Positions 44,054 through 53,108 of a stretch of 64,000 bases of DNA are shown one piece after another. Origin of the DNA: Selaginella moellendorffii (Eukaryota > Streptophyta > Lycopodiopsida > Selaginellales > Selaginellaceae); contig NW_003314331.1 in assembly GCF_000143415.4 (NCBI RefSeq), forward strand, positions 200,836-264,835, in the 5' to 3' direction. The first letter of the stretch is position 1, and every line of letters starts with the position of its first letter. The notes under the pieces were generated by a model. The model searched no databases. It was not told the DNA's origin and was given only the letters and a program-made list of their open reading frames with translations. The position numbers and the translations under genes were made by a program.

Positions 44054-44800
44054 ATGGCAGAAGCTTTTGGAAGGGATCAAGGGTTGGAGAAGAAAATGAA
44101 TGTTCTTTGGGATTCTGGTTTTAACTGTGATGCTATTTCACAATGATTAGTCGACGAATTTAATATTACTGTGAATAATAATTCACAGGTTAAAGATTTC
44201 AAGTTCATGGTGGAAGATTGTGAATTTAAAACAACTCTGACTGTCTTACCAGTGATTTTTGATCACGACATAATTTTGGGTTCACCTTGGATACATTAAC
44301 ACTGCTTAGAATTAGATTGCAGTGTCTAATGTTTGAGGTAAATGGTATTATATATTGCCTCATGGGTAATTACAATTTAATCAACTATAAGGGTGATCAT
44401 CAAATCAGAATTGAATTAGATAATAGTTGTGATATATCAGCCATATCACTTGATCTTCTTAAAAAAATTGGAATTAAAGCAGTTCAGAATCAGAAGTATT
44501 ATGGGAACAGGTTAACTGCAAAAGTTCAACTAAAAGATGGTTATGGAGTTGAGAATTTATATTATAACTTGGGAGGTTTTTTAGAAAGTAGAACTTTTCT
44601 TGGTATAGTAGATTATTCAGAGAGGATACATCTTGGGATGGACTGGCTTAAGAAACACTCAGCAATAATTGATTAAGAAATCATACTGTTACTTTTAGAA
44701 GTGAATTGGGCTGGTGTATAGATTTCAATATCCACATGGTATATATGAAGTGAGTAAAGATAAATTTACTGAGGAGATGAGTAGTTTATGTAGTTTAATT
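44054..44800 (+). pseudogene. Two-lobe retropepsin-like gene, copy 4 (broken)
   Basis: Close relative of copy 3. It keeps the GGGTTTG-ATG leader and the WDSG motif, but a stop (TGA) follows about 30 codons in. Two further frame losses occur in lobe one near 44300-44330 and one in lobe two near 44675. Lobe two reads LDNS instead of LDNG, and LGMDWLKKHSA is intact. The SSLCWC end has lost bases. The TATA segment found at copies 2 and 3 is not present upstream. Confidence 0.85.
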
Positions 44801-45599
44801 AAGCACGTACTGTAGCAATTTAATGCACACAACTATTCACTAAAAGAAATTATATTGTCCTAATCTTGATGCGAGATTTATGAAGCAAGGGAGTGCACAC
44901 CCTTCACACTGAATTGTGTTTATAGTGTTAGCGAGAGCATGGGATTTTGGATAAAAAGGGGAGGAAAGAGAGAAGTTGCCTTTCAGGCACTTGCTAAATG
45001 TTTCTGTCTGGGAAGTGAAGGCATGATGTTGCTTCGATAAGTGCCCTCCAGTCTTCCATGGCATGTAGATAGAGAGCAGTTGTTGTTGCTGTGGCCACAT
45101 GAATGTGGGAGGTCGTGACAATAGAATTCCATTGTGGGGAAGAAGAGCTGTAGCTGCACGTATATGGGATGTGAAAGGGTCTTTCTTTCTGTCTTGCACA
45201 GTGGGTAGAAACAGGCATCTCTGGTCATGACCTGCATTTGTCTTCGGCCCAGTTTGACGTGAAGTGAGTGTGGGCTTGTTGGTATTTTGCGAGGATGCAC
45301 CTGGTGTTGTTGACATATTGGAGACTAGAAATTGCCTAGTAGAAGCGAGAAGTTTGAATATACTTTTTAGTTGATCAACTTGATTGCCTTATGTCCTAGG
45401 CAAAGGCATTTTACCATAGTTGCATTCCAGGGAGTGATTGGCTCTCCTAGGGCAGATAAAAGCTTCATTTCAGCTCCCCTGTTTAACGTCCTACACTCTC
45501 ATCTTACGTTTGGACTGCTCACAGGTGTGGAAGTATTGGACAGATGGTGCTGGAAATCTGATCGTGTGTTCATGGCGGCTGACCCGACGTCCGAAAACG

Positions 45600-46091
45600 C
45601 AATCCCAGCTAATACCGAGTATCAGGCTTTGGAGTGTTCAGTACTGGTTTAATCCTCGGTTTTCTTGTAGAGGACGTGATCATCCCTGGAAGCCGAGGCA
45701 CGTACAAATTACGATGGTGTTGCTGTCTGGTGGGGACTGACTCATAACACAGAGAGCGCTGCCGATTGCTGTCAAGCGTGCTTCAACCAGGCCAAAGCCA
45801 CTAAGCTGGGCGAGGTGAATGGCAAAATTTGGGTGTTTTGTGCTGCCGAGAACGGCTGCCACTCGCCTGATATTTACGAGCCACAAACACCAGGAATGCT
45901 GGCTCAAACAGGTACCGATCAACTTTTCTTTTTAATTTTTCCTTTCAATCGATCCCTCGCACTTGCATGTATCTAGTTTTGAAGAGGTGGTGGAGGGGAA
46001 GGAGTGTTGTCGCGTTATTTCTTCTTGACTCAAGTTCTCTTATTTGACAGGAAGCGTGTGGGGCAATGTTTGTCAGCAGTGTTGTCCTTAG
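45600..46091 (+). pseudogene. Cysteine-rich apple/PAN-like fragment
   Basis: The frame through 45740-45911 reads NYDGVAVWWGL, then SAADCCQACFNQAKATK, then IWVFCAAENGCHSP. This is the CCxxC ... WVFC spacing of plant apple/PAN-like extracellular domains. A GT donor follows, and a short last exon (SVWGNVCQQCCP, stop at 46091) fits after an AG acceptor at about 46050. No upstream exon with a start and signal peptide could be joined in frame, so this is probably a fragment. Confidence 0.35.
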
Positions 46092-46808
46092 ATGGAAGGA
46101 AAAATTTACTAAGAGTCATGATATATTTCTATGCTTACACTTTGTAGGCATATCACAAATAACACCATTATTCCAATTTCTATTCGTAATATAAATAATA
46201 TATTTTATTATAAATGATAAATAATATACTTTTTCAAATTTATAAGCATTGCAATTATTTTTTCCTTCAATTTGCATACATAGATATGTATTATATTGGA
46301 TTTTTTACCACCATACTGTGGGCATTCAAAATGAATATTTGCACAAGATCCTTGAACAACAGGAAATTTGCGGTTTATTTAAAGTGTTTCTCTGGAAGTT
46401 GTTGGTCTTTCATCGACAGAAAAAATTTACGGAGCGAGTGGCTCTGCATGCAACACTTCAAAGTTAAAACGAAGAACCCAAGGTTCCACTGAGATGGAAC
46501 AAAACATTTGAAAGTTACACTTATTCTCGCCATCGTATTGGTGGATTCAAAAGCATTAAAACAGAATATCATTGGGGAGGAGGATACGTGCTTTAAAGAG
46601 TGAAACGGAGATGGAAAACGGAAAAACACCAAGCAAGAACTCTCCAGTTGACTCTGCGATATTGGTGCAAAACCGATCTAAGCCAGAAGAGATTGATAGC
46701 TAGAGATTTGTAAACAAGAACTTAACAAAGATTTGGGACAACATGGCTTGCTGTGAATCAAAGTGACAAGGAAAACAAAACTAATGGTTTGGATTGCTGA
46801 GGACGATC
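46092..46808. other. Intergenic, no supported gene
   Basis: AT-rich in its first half. Short open frames on both strands without recognisable motifs. Confidence 0.45.
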
Positions 46809-47345
46809 TGCTACCACAAGCTTGACTCCACTCACTTGCCGCTTGACTTGCTCCTCGAGCGTCCCGGAGCCACGCAGCACCGATCGATTGTCCCGCGACG
46901 CCGAGAATCCGGCGCCGCTTGCTCTCCGCCTCGCTGCGCTGTGACGAGAGCCACTCCACCTCCTCCTTGAGCAGCCGGACTGCATTGCTGTGACTGGATT
47001 CCCACTGCCTGGCCAGCCCGGAGAGCTGCCCGACTCCCACATTCGTGGAGCCAACCAAGCTCGACAGGTAGCTCGAATCGGCGATGCCCGCCTCGCCCGC
47101 CAGGGATACGTTGTCCGGCTTCTGCGACAAGCGCTTCTCCCAATTCAGGTCGGGTGGCCACATCGAAGATCTCTTCTCTAGGCTCCCGAGCTCGTCCTGG
47201 GAGTGCACGCGATGATCGATTCCAGCTTCCAGCTTGATTGGTTGGATGTGATGATCGAGCAACGCCAAATTACTCGCAGGGAAGAGATGGTGTGATCGAT
47301 TCTTCTTCTTACCTCTTTGATCTTACTCCTCTCGTCACCCACATT
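46809..47345 (-). pseudogene. Truncated histidine kinase copy (exons 1-2 only)
   Basis: Matches 36188-36728 of the AHK5-type gene: the 13-codon first exon (47307-47345), its intron with the same acceptor, and the first ~130 codons of exon 2 ([37 protein letters not shown]). A deletion of about 23 bases after KRRRIL shifts the frame, and homology ends near 46816, before the PAS domain. The intron in this copy carries a 9-10 base insertion (around TGGTTGGATG) that the intact gene lacks. Confidence 0.88.
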
Positions 47346-48454
47346 GGGCATTCACCGCGACGATGGAGACGACCACCCTGGATTTTCGTGGCGAATTCCC
47401 GAATCCGCGATCGACCCACTAAATCCGGGCCGCGGAGGCGACTGCCCACATGGATCGATCCGCGCGGCGGCGCTCCTGCCGGGAGCCCACATCGATCGTG
47501 TCATGGAGAATCTCCCAAAAGAAGCATTTTTACTTTTGAGAGGAAGTGTTCCTAGGATCACGGATCACGGAGAGACTATAAAGTCTGATGGATGGAAGGA
47601 AACGATTCTTCACGCTTGGAAGCTTGATCAAGCTCGAGCGAGCTCCTTCCAAATTGGTGAATGCCTTCCTTTTTCGAGGCATCTACGGTGTTCTTTTCCT
47701 TTTTTTTTTTGGTGTGTGAGCCACTGCTGGTGCATGAATCGCACTGTGGACGGATGGAAGACATCTCCCAGGCCCTCTGAAGAAACGAAAAAACTATACC
47801 AAGTTAAACAACCATTTGAAAGTCCTAAGAACTAAAAGCAAAGAGAAACCATACCACATTTCCAACACAAACAACATCGATGTCCTTGTTGCGCCCAAAA
47901 GTTACTACACCACCGCGAGCGAGCTTTTTACCATGTCCGCAAACCTGGAGAAATCGCAGGATCAAAACGCTTTCATCGCGAGCAAGCATGCAGCATAAGA
48001 AGAGAAAAAAACGCGAAAAGTGAAAGAGAAAAGAAGAGTGCTCACCATGGATGGCTGCTGCTGTGCTGGTGTCTATCCATTCAAGGAGATGTTGCCATCG
48101 TTACGGTTTTAAAATGCGGGTCAAAACGGGGTCTCACCTTGTTTTTGTTCCTGGAGGGTGAGGACGACTTGTGTGAAGGAGCAACAACGTAAAAAATGAA
48201 GAGGATCACCTTTGTGCGGGATATACCAGCGCCTATCGAATACCGTGAACCGACGTTTCAGGAATTGCCAGCAGCCGAAAGTGTCCGACTTAACAGCGGA
48301 GAAAGCTCAAGAAGGGAAATCTTCGTTAGTTACTGATAAGAAAGAAAGACAACAACGCAACCTGAGATAGAAGTGAAGTAACACATGTCGTTTCTCTCCA
48401 ACAGTAGCGTCAGTCAGTGGAGCATTAAATCGTTCCCATGACTGTTTCCCATGA
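47346..48454. repeat. Duplicated spacer, copy B
   Basis: Near-identical to 36729-37365 and 38350-38830 joined together, so about 1 kb is deleted relative to copy A. Contains no supported gene. It lies between the truncated kinase and the intact PPR gene and shows the ancestral order kinase - spacer - PPR. Confidence 0.75.
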
Positions 48455-50935
48455 CTATGAAGCTTTGTCTTGGAGCTGTAAATCCGACTCACCTCGCGCA
48501 TAGATGTTGGACATGAGAGAGTACGCGGAGCCTGTTCCATCGTCGAGCTTGAGAACCGACTGGAAAGCCATCCTGCCAAGCTCCACATCTCTCCACTTGA
48601 GGCATGAACTTAACAGCGCCGTCCACAGCACCGCGTCCGCCTTGCAAGGCATCGCCTCCACGGTCTTGAGCGCTTCGTCTAGCCGATTTGCCCGGCACAG
48701 AAGATCCACCAAGCAAGTGTAGTGCTGGACGTTTGGAACCACTCCATACTCGCTGCTCATGGCCTCGAAGAACTCACGTCCCTTGTCAACCAGCCCGGCG
48801 TGGCTGCATGCCGTGAGCACCGAGACAAAGGTGACGCCGTCTGGACGTACTCGTTCACGCTTCATGGCCTCGAAGAGCTCAAAGACCCGCAGGCTGTCGC
48901 CCTGGCTGCTGTATCCCGCCATGAGAGCACTCCATGCCACCACCGTCTTGTCCGTGATTGCCTCAAACGCCTCCTCGGCTTCGGCCATGCTTCCACACCT
49001 CCCGTAGAAGCTAACGAGAGAGCTTCCCACCGATGGCTCTGTATCCAGTCCAGCGCTGCAAGCTTGGACGTGAATCTGCTGCCCGAAGTCCAGTGCTGCA
49101 AGGCTGGCGCAGGCTTTGAGAACAGCAACGTAAGTCACCCCGTCCGGTTCCAAGCTTTTCGCTTGCAGCAACCGAGTGTAAAACTCCAAAGCTCGCTCGG
49201 GTTCTCCACACTGACTGTATCCCAAGATCATGGAGTTCCAAAGAACAAGGTCCCGACCTTTGATGCTGTCGAAGACTCCCCGAGCATCCTCCATGCTTCG
49301 ACACTTCGTATACATATCCACCAGGACACTAGCAAAGTAGACATCCAGTTCGCAAATCCCTGCGACTTGCAAGTGGAGAGCTCTGCCTTTTTCCAACCAT
49401 TTCTTCACAAGCTTGCCGTCTTCTTTCTCCGTTAGAGTCGCAACAGCCTTAAATGCAGTAGTAGCAGTGACATGATCTCCCTTAACACCTTCCTCTTGCA
49501 TGCTTTCAAACGATTGTAAGACGAGCTTGTGCTGGCCGCCGCAAGCATACCCCAGGATTATCCCCGTCCAAGATATCACATCTCGCACCACCATATCTTC
49601 GAAAACCAGCCAAGCATCCACCATGCTTCCACACTTGGCGTACATGTCAACGAGAGCATTATGAACAGAGAGGTCTTCTCCGTCCACAAAAGCGAGAGCT
49701 CGAGCATGCACGGCCTTGCCTCTCTCCAAAGCCCGAAGCTTAACGACGCCTCCGTCGACAATCTGGCCCTGTTCCTTCTCAGCCAAGGTGACGCAGGCCT
49801 TTAGTGCAGCAAGAACTGTGACACGATCTGGAGCGCAACCATTCTCATCCATGCTAAAGAATATCTCAAGAGCTTGCTCGCCTTTGCCGTTCTGAGCATA
49901 ACCAAGAGTGAGGCAGTTCCAAGAAACCACGTCTGGACGTTCAATACTGTCGAACAAACTGCGAGACTCCACCATGCTCCCACACTTGGCATAGAACTCC
50001 ACGAGTGTGTTGGTCACTAAGATGTTTGACGAGTGCTCACCAGCTTCCAAGTGAACGGCCCTTCCTTTTTCCAAGCTCTGAATCTTCAAGACTTGCGTTT
50101 CTTCTTCACCATGAACAACTGTCCCAAGTTCCTCGTCTGCGAGACAGCAACAAGCTTTCAGTGCTGCGATGAAAGTTAAAGCATCCGGTGGAGTGTCTCC
50201 ACGACGCATTCGAGCATAGATATCGAGAGCTTCACCACCCTCGCCGCTGCCGGCATACCCGAGAATCATGCAGTTCCATGTCACCACACTACGATGGCTC
50301 ATTCCTTCGAAAACTCGACGAGCCTCTGTCAAGCTCCCACATTTTGCGTAAAGATCAATCAACGTGCTCGCGACGAAGAGATCCGAGTCTATGCCAAGTT
50401 TTACTGCTTTCCTGTGAATCTCCCTGCTCCTCTCTAAGAATACCACCCGTCGACCATCCAAAGCCTGCCCGGAATCCTTCTCTATCAAGCTGGAACAAGC
50501 CTTGAGAGCACCAAGAACTGATACTCGATCCGGTTTGTACCCTTCGTCTTCCATACGAGCAAACAACTGTAGAGCCATGTCACCGTTTCCACTATGTGCA
50601 TATCCCTGTATGATCGAATTCCAGGAGACAACATCGCGATGCGGCATGCTGTTAAATGCTGCACGGGCATCTATCATGCTTCCGCATTTCGCGTACAGAT
50701 CAAGCAGGATGTTGGCGACGATAATGTTTGAGAAGTCACCTGTCTCGGAAACATCCCTGTGAATTCTCCTGCCTAGTTGTAGATCTCTCATGCTTCTACA
50801 TACCTTGAGAGCGCCAACAACAATGCCAATGGCTGGTTTCAATTCCTGACGTTGCATTCGTCTGTACACTGCAAGAGCATCCTCATCTGAAAGACCCTGA
50901 GGTTTCTGCAGAAGTGGACCAACCTTCGTTTCCAT
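48455..50935 (-). CDS. PLS-type pentatricopeptide repeat protein with E domain
   Basis: Open frame of 826 residues from ATG 50935. PLS PPR proteins bind organellar RNA, usually at C-to-U editing sites. Repeated landmarks are seen: LLDLYAKCGSM, DVVSWNSIIQGYA, LIDLYAKCGSL, VVTWNCMILGYAG and so on to YSQCGEPERALEFYTRL. An E-type C-terminus follows (LVDKGREFFEAMS, LKTVEAMPCKADAVLWTALLSSC, SAYSLMSNIYARG). Several repeats carry an insert of the type EKExGxxVDGxxVKxxALERGKAVHA. A strong donor (GCGAG/GTGAGT) lies just before the stop, so the true C-terminus may be spliced to a further exon; none with a DYW domain was found nearby. No clear transit peptide precedes the first repeat, and an upstream exon may exist. 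Confidence 0.88.
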   Translation of the reverse strand: METKVGPLLQKPQGLSDEDALAVYRRMQRQELKPAIGIVVGALKVCRSMRDLQLGRRIHRDVSETGDFSNIIVANILLDLYAKCGSMIDARAAFNSMPHRDVVSWNSIIQGYAHSGNGDMALQLFARMEDEGYKPDRVSVLGALKACSSLIEKDSGQALDGRRVVFLERSREIHRKAVKLGIDSDLFVASTLIDLYAKCGSLTEARRVFEGMSHRSVVTWNCMILGYAGSGEGGEALDIYARMRRGDTPPDALTFIAALKACCCLADEELGTVVHGEEETQVLKIQSLEKGRAVHLEAGEHSSNILVTNTLVEFYAKCGSMVESRSLFDSIERPDVVSWNCLTLGYAQNGKGEQALEIFFSMDENGCAPDRVTVLAALKACVTLAEKEQGQIVDGGVVKLRALERGKAVHARALAFVDGEDLSVHNALVDMYAKCGSMVDAWLVFEDMVVRDVISWTGIILGYACGGQHKLVLQSFESMQEEGVKGDHVTATTAFKAVATLTEKEDGKLVKKWLEKGRALHLQVAGICELDVYFASVLVDMYTKCRSMEDARGVFDSIKGRDLVLWNSMILGYSQCGEPERALEFYTRLLQAKSLEPDGVTYVAVLKACASLAALDFGQQIHVQACSAGLDTEPSVGSSLVSFYGRCGSMAEAEEAFEAITDKTVVAWSALMAGYSSQGDSLRVFELFEAMKRERVRPDGVTFVSVLTACSHAGLVDKGREFFEAMSSEYGVVPNVQHYTCLVDLLCRANRLDEALKTVEAMPCKADAVLWTALLSSCLKWRDVELGRMAFQSVLKLDDGTGSAYSLMSNIYARGESDLQLQDKAS

Positions 50936-51039
50936 CAAGGACAGATTATGGATTCTACGAAGGCCGTAGTAAGAAACGATAAAGCGAGCTCAAAATTTTC
51001 ATACCTCGAGCCTGATCAGTTCACCGCTGCTAAACAACC

Positions 51040-51125
51040 TGCAGCGTTTCAAGTTCCTTCAATGCAGCAAGATCGCTTGACTTATCCCTCGACAAGCACC
51101 AGCTCTACGTCAATATCTTTGCAAG
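51040..51125 (-). pseudogene. Duplicated final exon of the exonuclease gene
   Basis: This stretch repeats the last exon at 51168-51279 with its acceptor (pyrimidine tract plus CAAAG/ATATTGACGTAGAGC). It has a ~15-base deletion and a frameshift. Equivalent copies are present beside both broken exonuclease copies (near 6045-6150 and 8010-8120), so the exon duplication is older than the segmental duplications. Confidence 0.7.
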
Positions 51126-51167
51126 AAAAATTAAAAAATCACGAAACGAATAGCCAGATACCTGTGT

Positions 51168-52374
51168 TTAGACACGCTGCAGCATTTCAAGTTCTTTCTC
51201 CAGCCACTGCAATGCAGCAAGATCGTTTGACTTGTCCCTGGACAAGCACCACTCAACTGGTAGCTCTACGTTAATATCTCTGCAAGAAAAAGGAAATAAG
51301 AACATCACCTGGATGCTAGAAAAGAATAGCCAGTTACCTGCGTAAGGACAAAACTTCCAAGTTTTTCTCAAGCAACACGGAATGCTCCTTGAGAGCATCT
51401 TGTATGTAGGGCTTCCCAACCGTCCGAAATGCCGCTGCACTTAATAGATTTTCTAGCGAGCCGTGCTTCCTCATAAGTTTCAGAGCTGTTTTCCGTCCAA
51501 ACCCAGGCACACCGGGAACACCATCAGCAGCATCCCCTAGCAAGCATCCTTGGAAAGAATTTTTTTTTGGAATAATCAGCCAAACTTACGAAACTGGATA
51601 CTTACGAAGTCCCAATTCAATCCCAGGCTCGCATTTGTGTTGTTCAACGTAATCCTTGACTGTGTAAAATGACCACCTTCGTAGATCCGCGAACGGAATC
51701 AGCAGCTCGACGTTTTCCGAAACAAGCTGCTTGAAATCTTTATCTGGAGATGCAATGACTGCTTTCAAACTCCTGTCGTTAACTTGCCGAGCTAGTGTCG
51801 CAATGACGTCGTCCGCTTCAACATTATCAACTTTCACAACCTGTCAGCAATGAACTTCGTTTTAGCTCATGGAAAAAGGAAGAATGAAAGATCGAGGACT
51901 TACAGGTATGTTACACTGTCGAAGAAAGCATTGGAAACGAGAGAAACTCGCCTCTAAACCTCTTGTCCATTTGAAGCTCGGATCTAGAGGCTTGAATTTC
52001 CTCCTTCCAGCCTTGTAAGAAGGAAGAATTTTTCTCCTATAGTCATTCCCAAATTCGCCATCGAAAACCTGCGCTACACACTCGCATTTCATCCAATCCA
52101 GCAACAACAAAACGAGACTTACAGCAATCACTGGATCGTCAAGCACAATCCTGCGAAGAAACGCTCTCATCCACCACAAAAACTCGCTGGAATCCGGCTT
52201 GCTCCCGCGGTAGCACAGCGGATGGACGTCCAAGACATAGACCCTGCTCACAGATTTCCTGGCAAATCCGATGGAATCCGTCCGGGCGCCACCAAGAACT
52301 GGCGATTCCGAGCGGGAGCGCGCTGCGCGATCCAAGGCGCTGCCGCCATGGCATTGGACAAGATTCACTAGCAT
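51168..52374 (-). CDS. Organellar 5'-3' exonuclease (Pol I 5'-nuclease family)
   Basis: Five exons (52123-52374, 51904-52068, 51606-51840, 51338-51548, 51168-51279) give 324 residues and all phases close. The family resembles the 5'-nuclease domain of bacterial DNA polymerase I. In Arabidopsis (OEX-type proteins such as At3g52050) it acts in plastids or mitochondria on flap/primer structures. Metal-binding acidic motifs are visible: VYVLDVHPLCYR, VFDGEFGNDYRRKILPSYKAGR, NVEADDVIATLA, ASPDKDFKQLV. The helix-hairpin-helix DNA-binding region reads GDAADGVPGVPGFGRKTA. The first ~30 residues are basic/hydroxylated and may target an organelle. It follows the RNase H-like gene on the same strand by 106 bp. 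Two broken copies lie at 6-9 kb. Confidence 0.9.
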
Positions 52375-52480
52375 TGTACCCTAGGTCCTAAAAATATTTC
52401 AAACGAAATGGTGATCGTGTTCCTCGGAAGAACTCGATCGATTCGATCGATCGACAGCTACATTCCTAGCAAGAGTCGAA

Positions 52481-52924
52481 TCAAAACACACGAGTGCCAC
52501 TGGTGCGGCAGAAATCCGAGCGCAAGCTCGCAGCTACGTGCGACACATCCGCGGCGCCATTATATTCATAACTGGGCACTCGCTCGATCGAGAAAGAGCT
52601 AAATCTCTCGCGGCTAAGCGCCCGGACCTGGCGCCACAGCGCCTGCGTGAGAGGGCTCCGGGCGTACCACTCCGCCGAGACGTGGTTGACAACGAGCTGG
52701 GAGTCGCCATAGACGTGGAGGATGGAGACGCGGAGGCGGGAGGCGGTGTGGAGGCCGGCGACGAGCGCGCGGTACTCGGCCTCGATGATGGGGGCGCCGG
52801 GCCCGAGGTAAATCCCGCCGTGGGCGACCTCGGCATCGCGGTAATCGAGGAGGAGGAAGCCGCCGGCGGTATGGCCATTGGGGAGGCGTGTACCGTGGAA
52901 GTAGAGGGCGTGACGCACGGACAT
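52481..52924 (-). CDS. RNase H-like fold protein with altered catalytic site
   Basis: ATG 52924 opens 147 residues: MSVRHALYFHGTRLPNG, then HTAGGFLLLDY, IIEAEYRALVAGL, VYGDSQLVVNHV and YNGAADVSHVAASL. The order and spacing match the RNase HI fold of plant RVT_3-type proteins: beta strand with first acid, EAEYxAL with Glu-50, GDSQLV with Asp-74, and the final NxxAD. The first catalytic Asp, normally in an F-D-G motif, is His (residue 10). That predicts weak or no hydrolysis, though nucleic-acid binding may remain. It lacks an obvious transit peptide. A 3' fragment was carried along in the duplication at 8780-8850. Confidence 0.75.
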   Translation of the reverse strand: MSVRHALYFHGTRLPNGHTAGGFLLLDYRDAEVAHGGIYLGPGAPIIEAEYRALVAGLHTASRLRVSILHVYGDSQLVVNHVSAEWYARSPLTQALWRQVRALSRERFSSFSIERVPSYEYNGAADVSHVAASLRSDFCRTSGTRVF

Positions 52925-53014
52925 GGTGGCAGCATGGCGGACGTGGAGGGGCAAACCTATATAGGCGCGACACGTGTCTTTTTTAACAAAGTGACGTGGT
53001 AAGCTTAGTTAAAA

Positions 53015-53090
53015 GGCTTCCTTTAGGGCAAATAGCATAAATTGCTTCCTTTAAGCTTAAAATGCTTCCTTTTAGGGCAAATAGGAGCTA
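53015..53090 (+). repeat. Short direct repeat upstream of the second PPR gene
   Basis: GGCTTCCTTTAGGGCAAATAG and TGCTTCCTTTTAGGGCAAAT are about 55 bases apart, with a third partial TGCTTCCTTTAAG between them. Confidence 0.55.
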
Positions 53091-53108
53091 TGTCGTGTGA
53101 TTTGCGGG

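Noticed and set aside
44840-45316. - strand ORF of 158 codons downstream of retropepsin copy 4
   Set aside because: Part of it lies in the 3' flank duplicated from copy 3, where the frame is not conserved. No domain was recognised.
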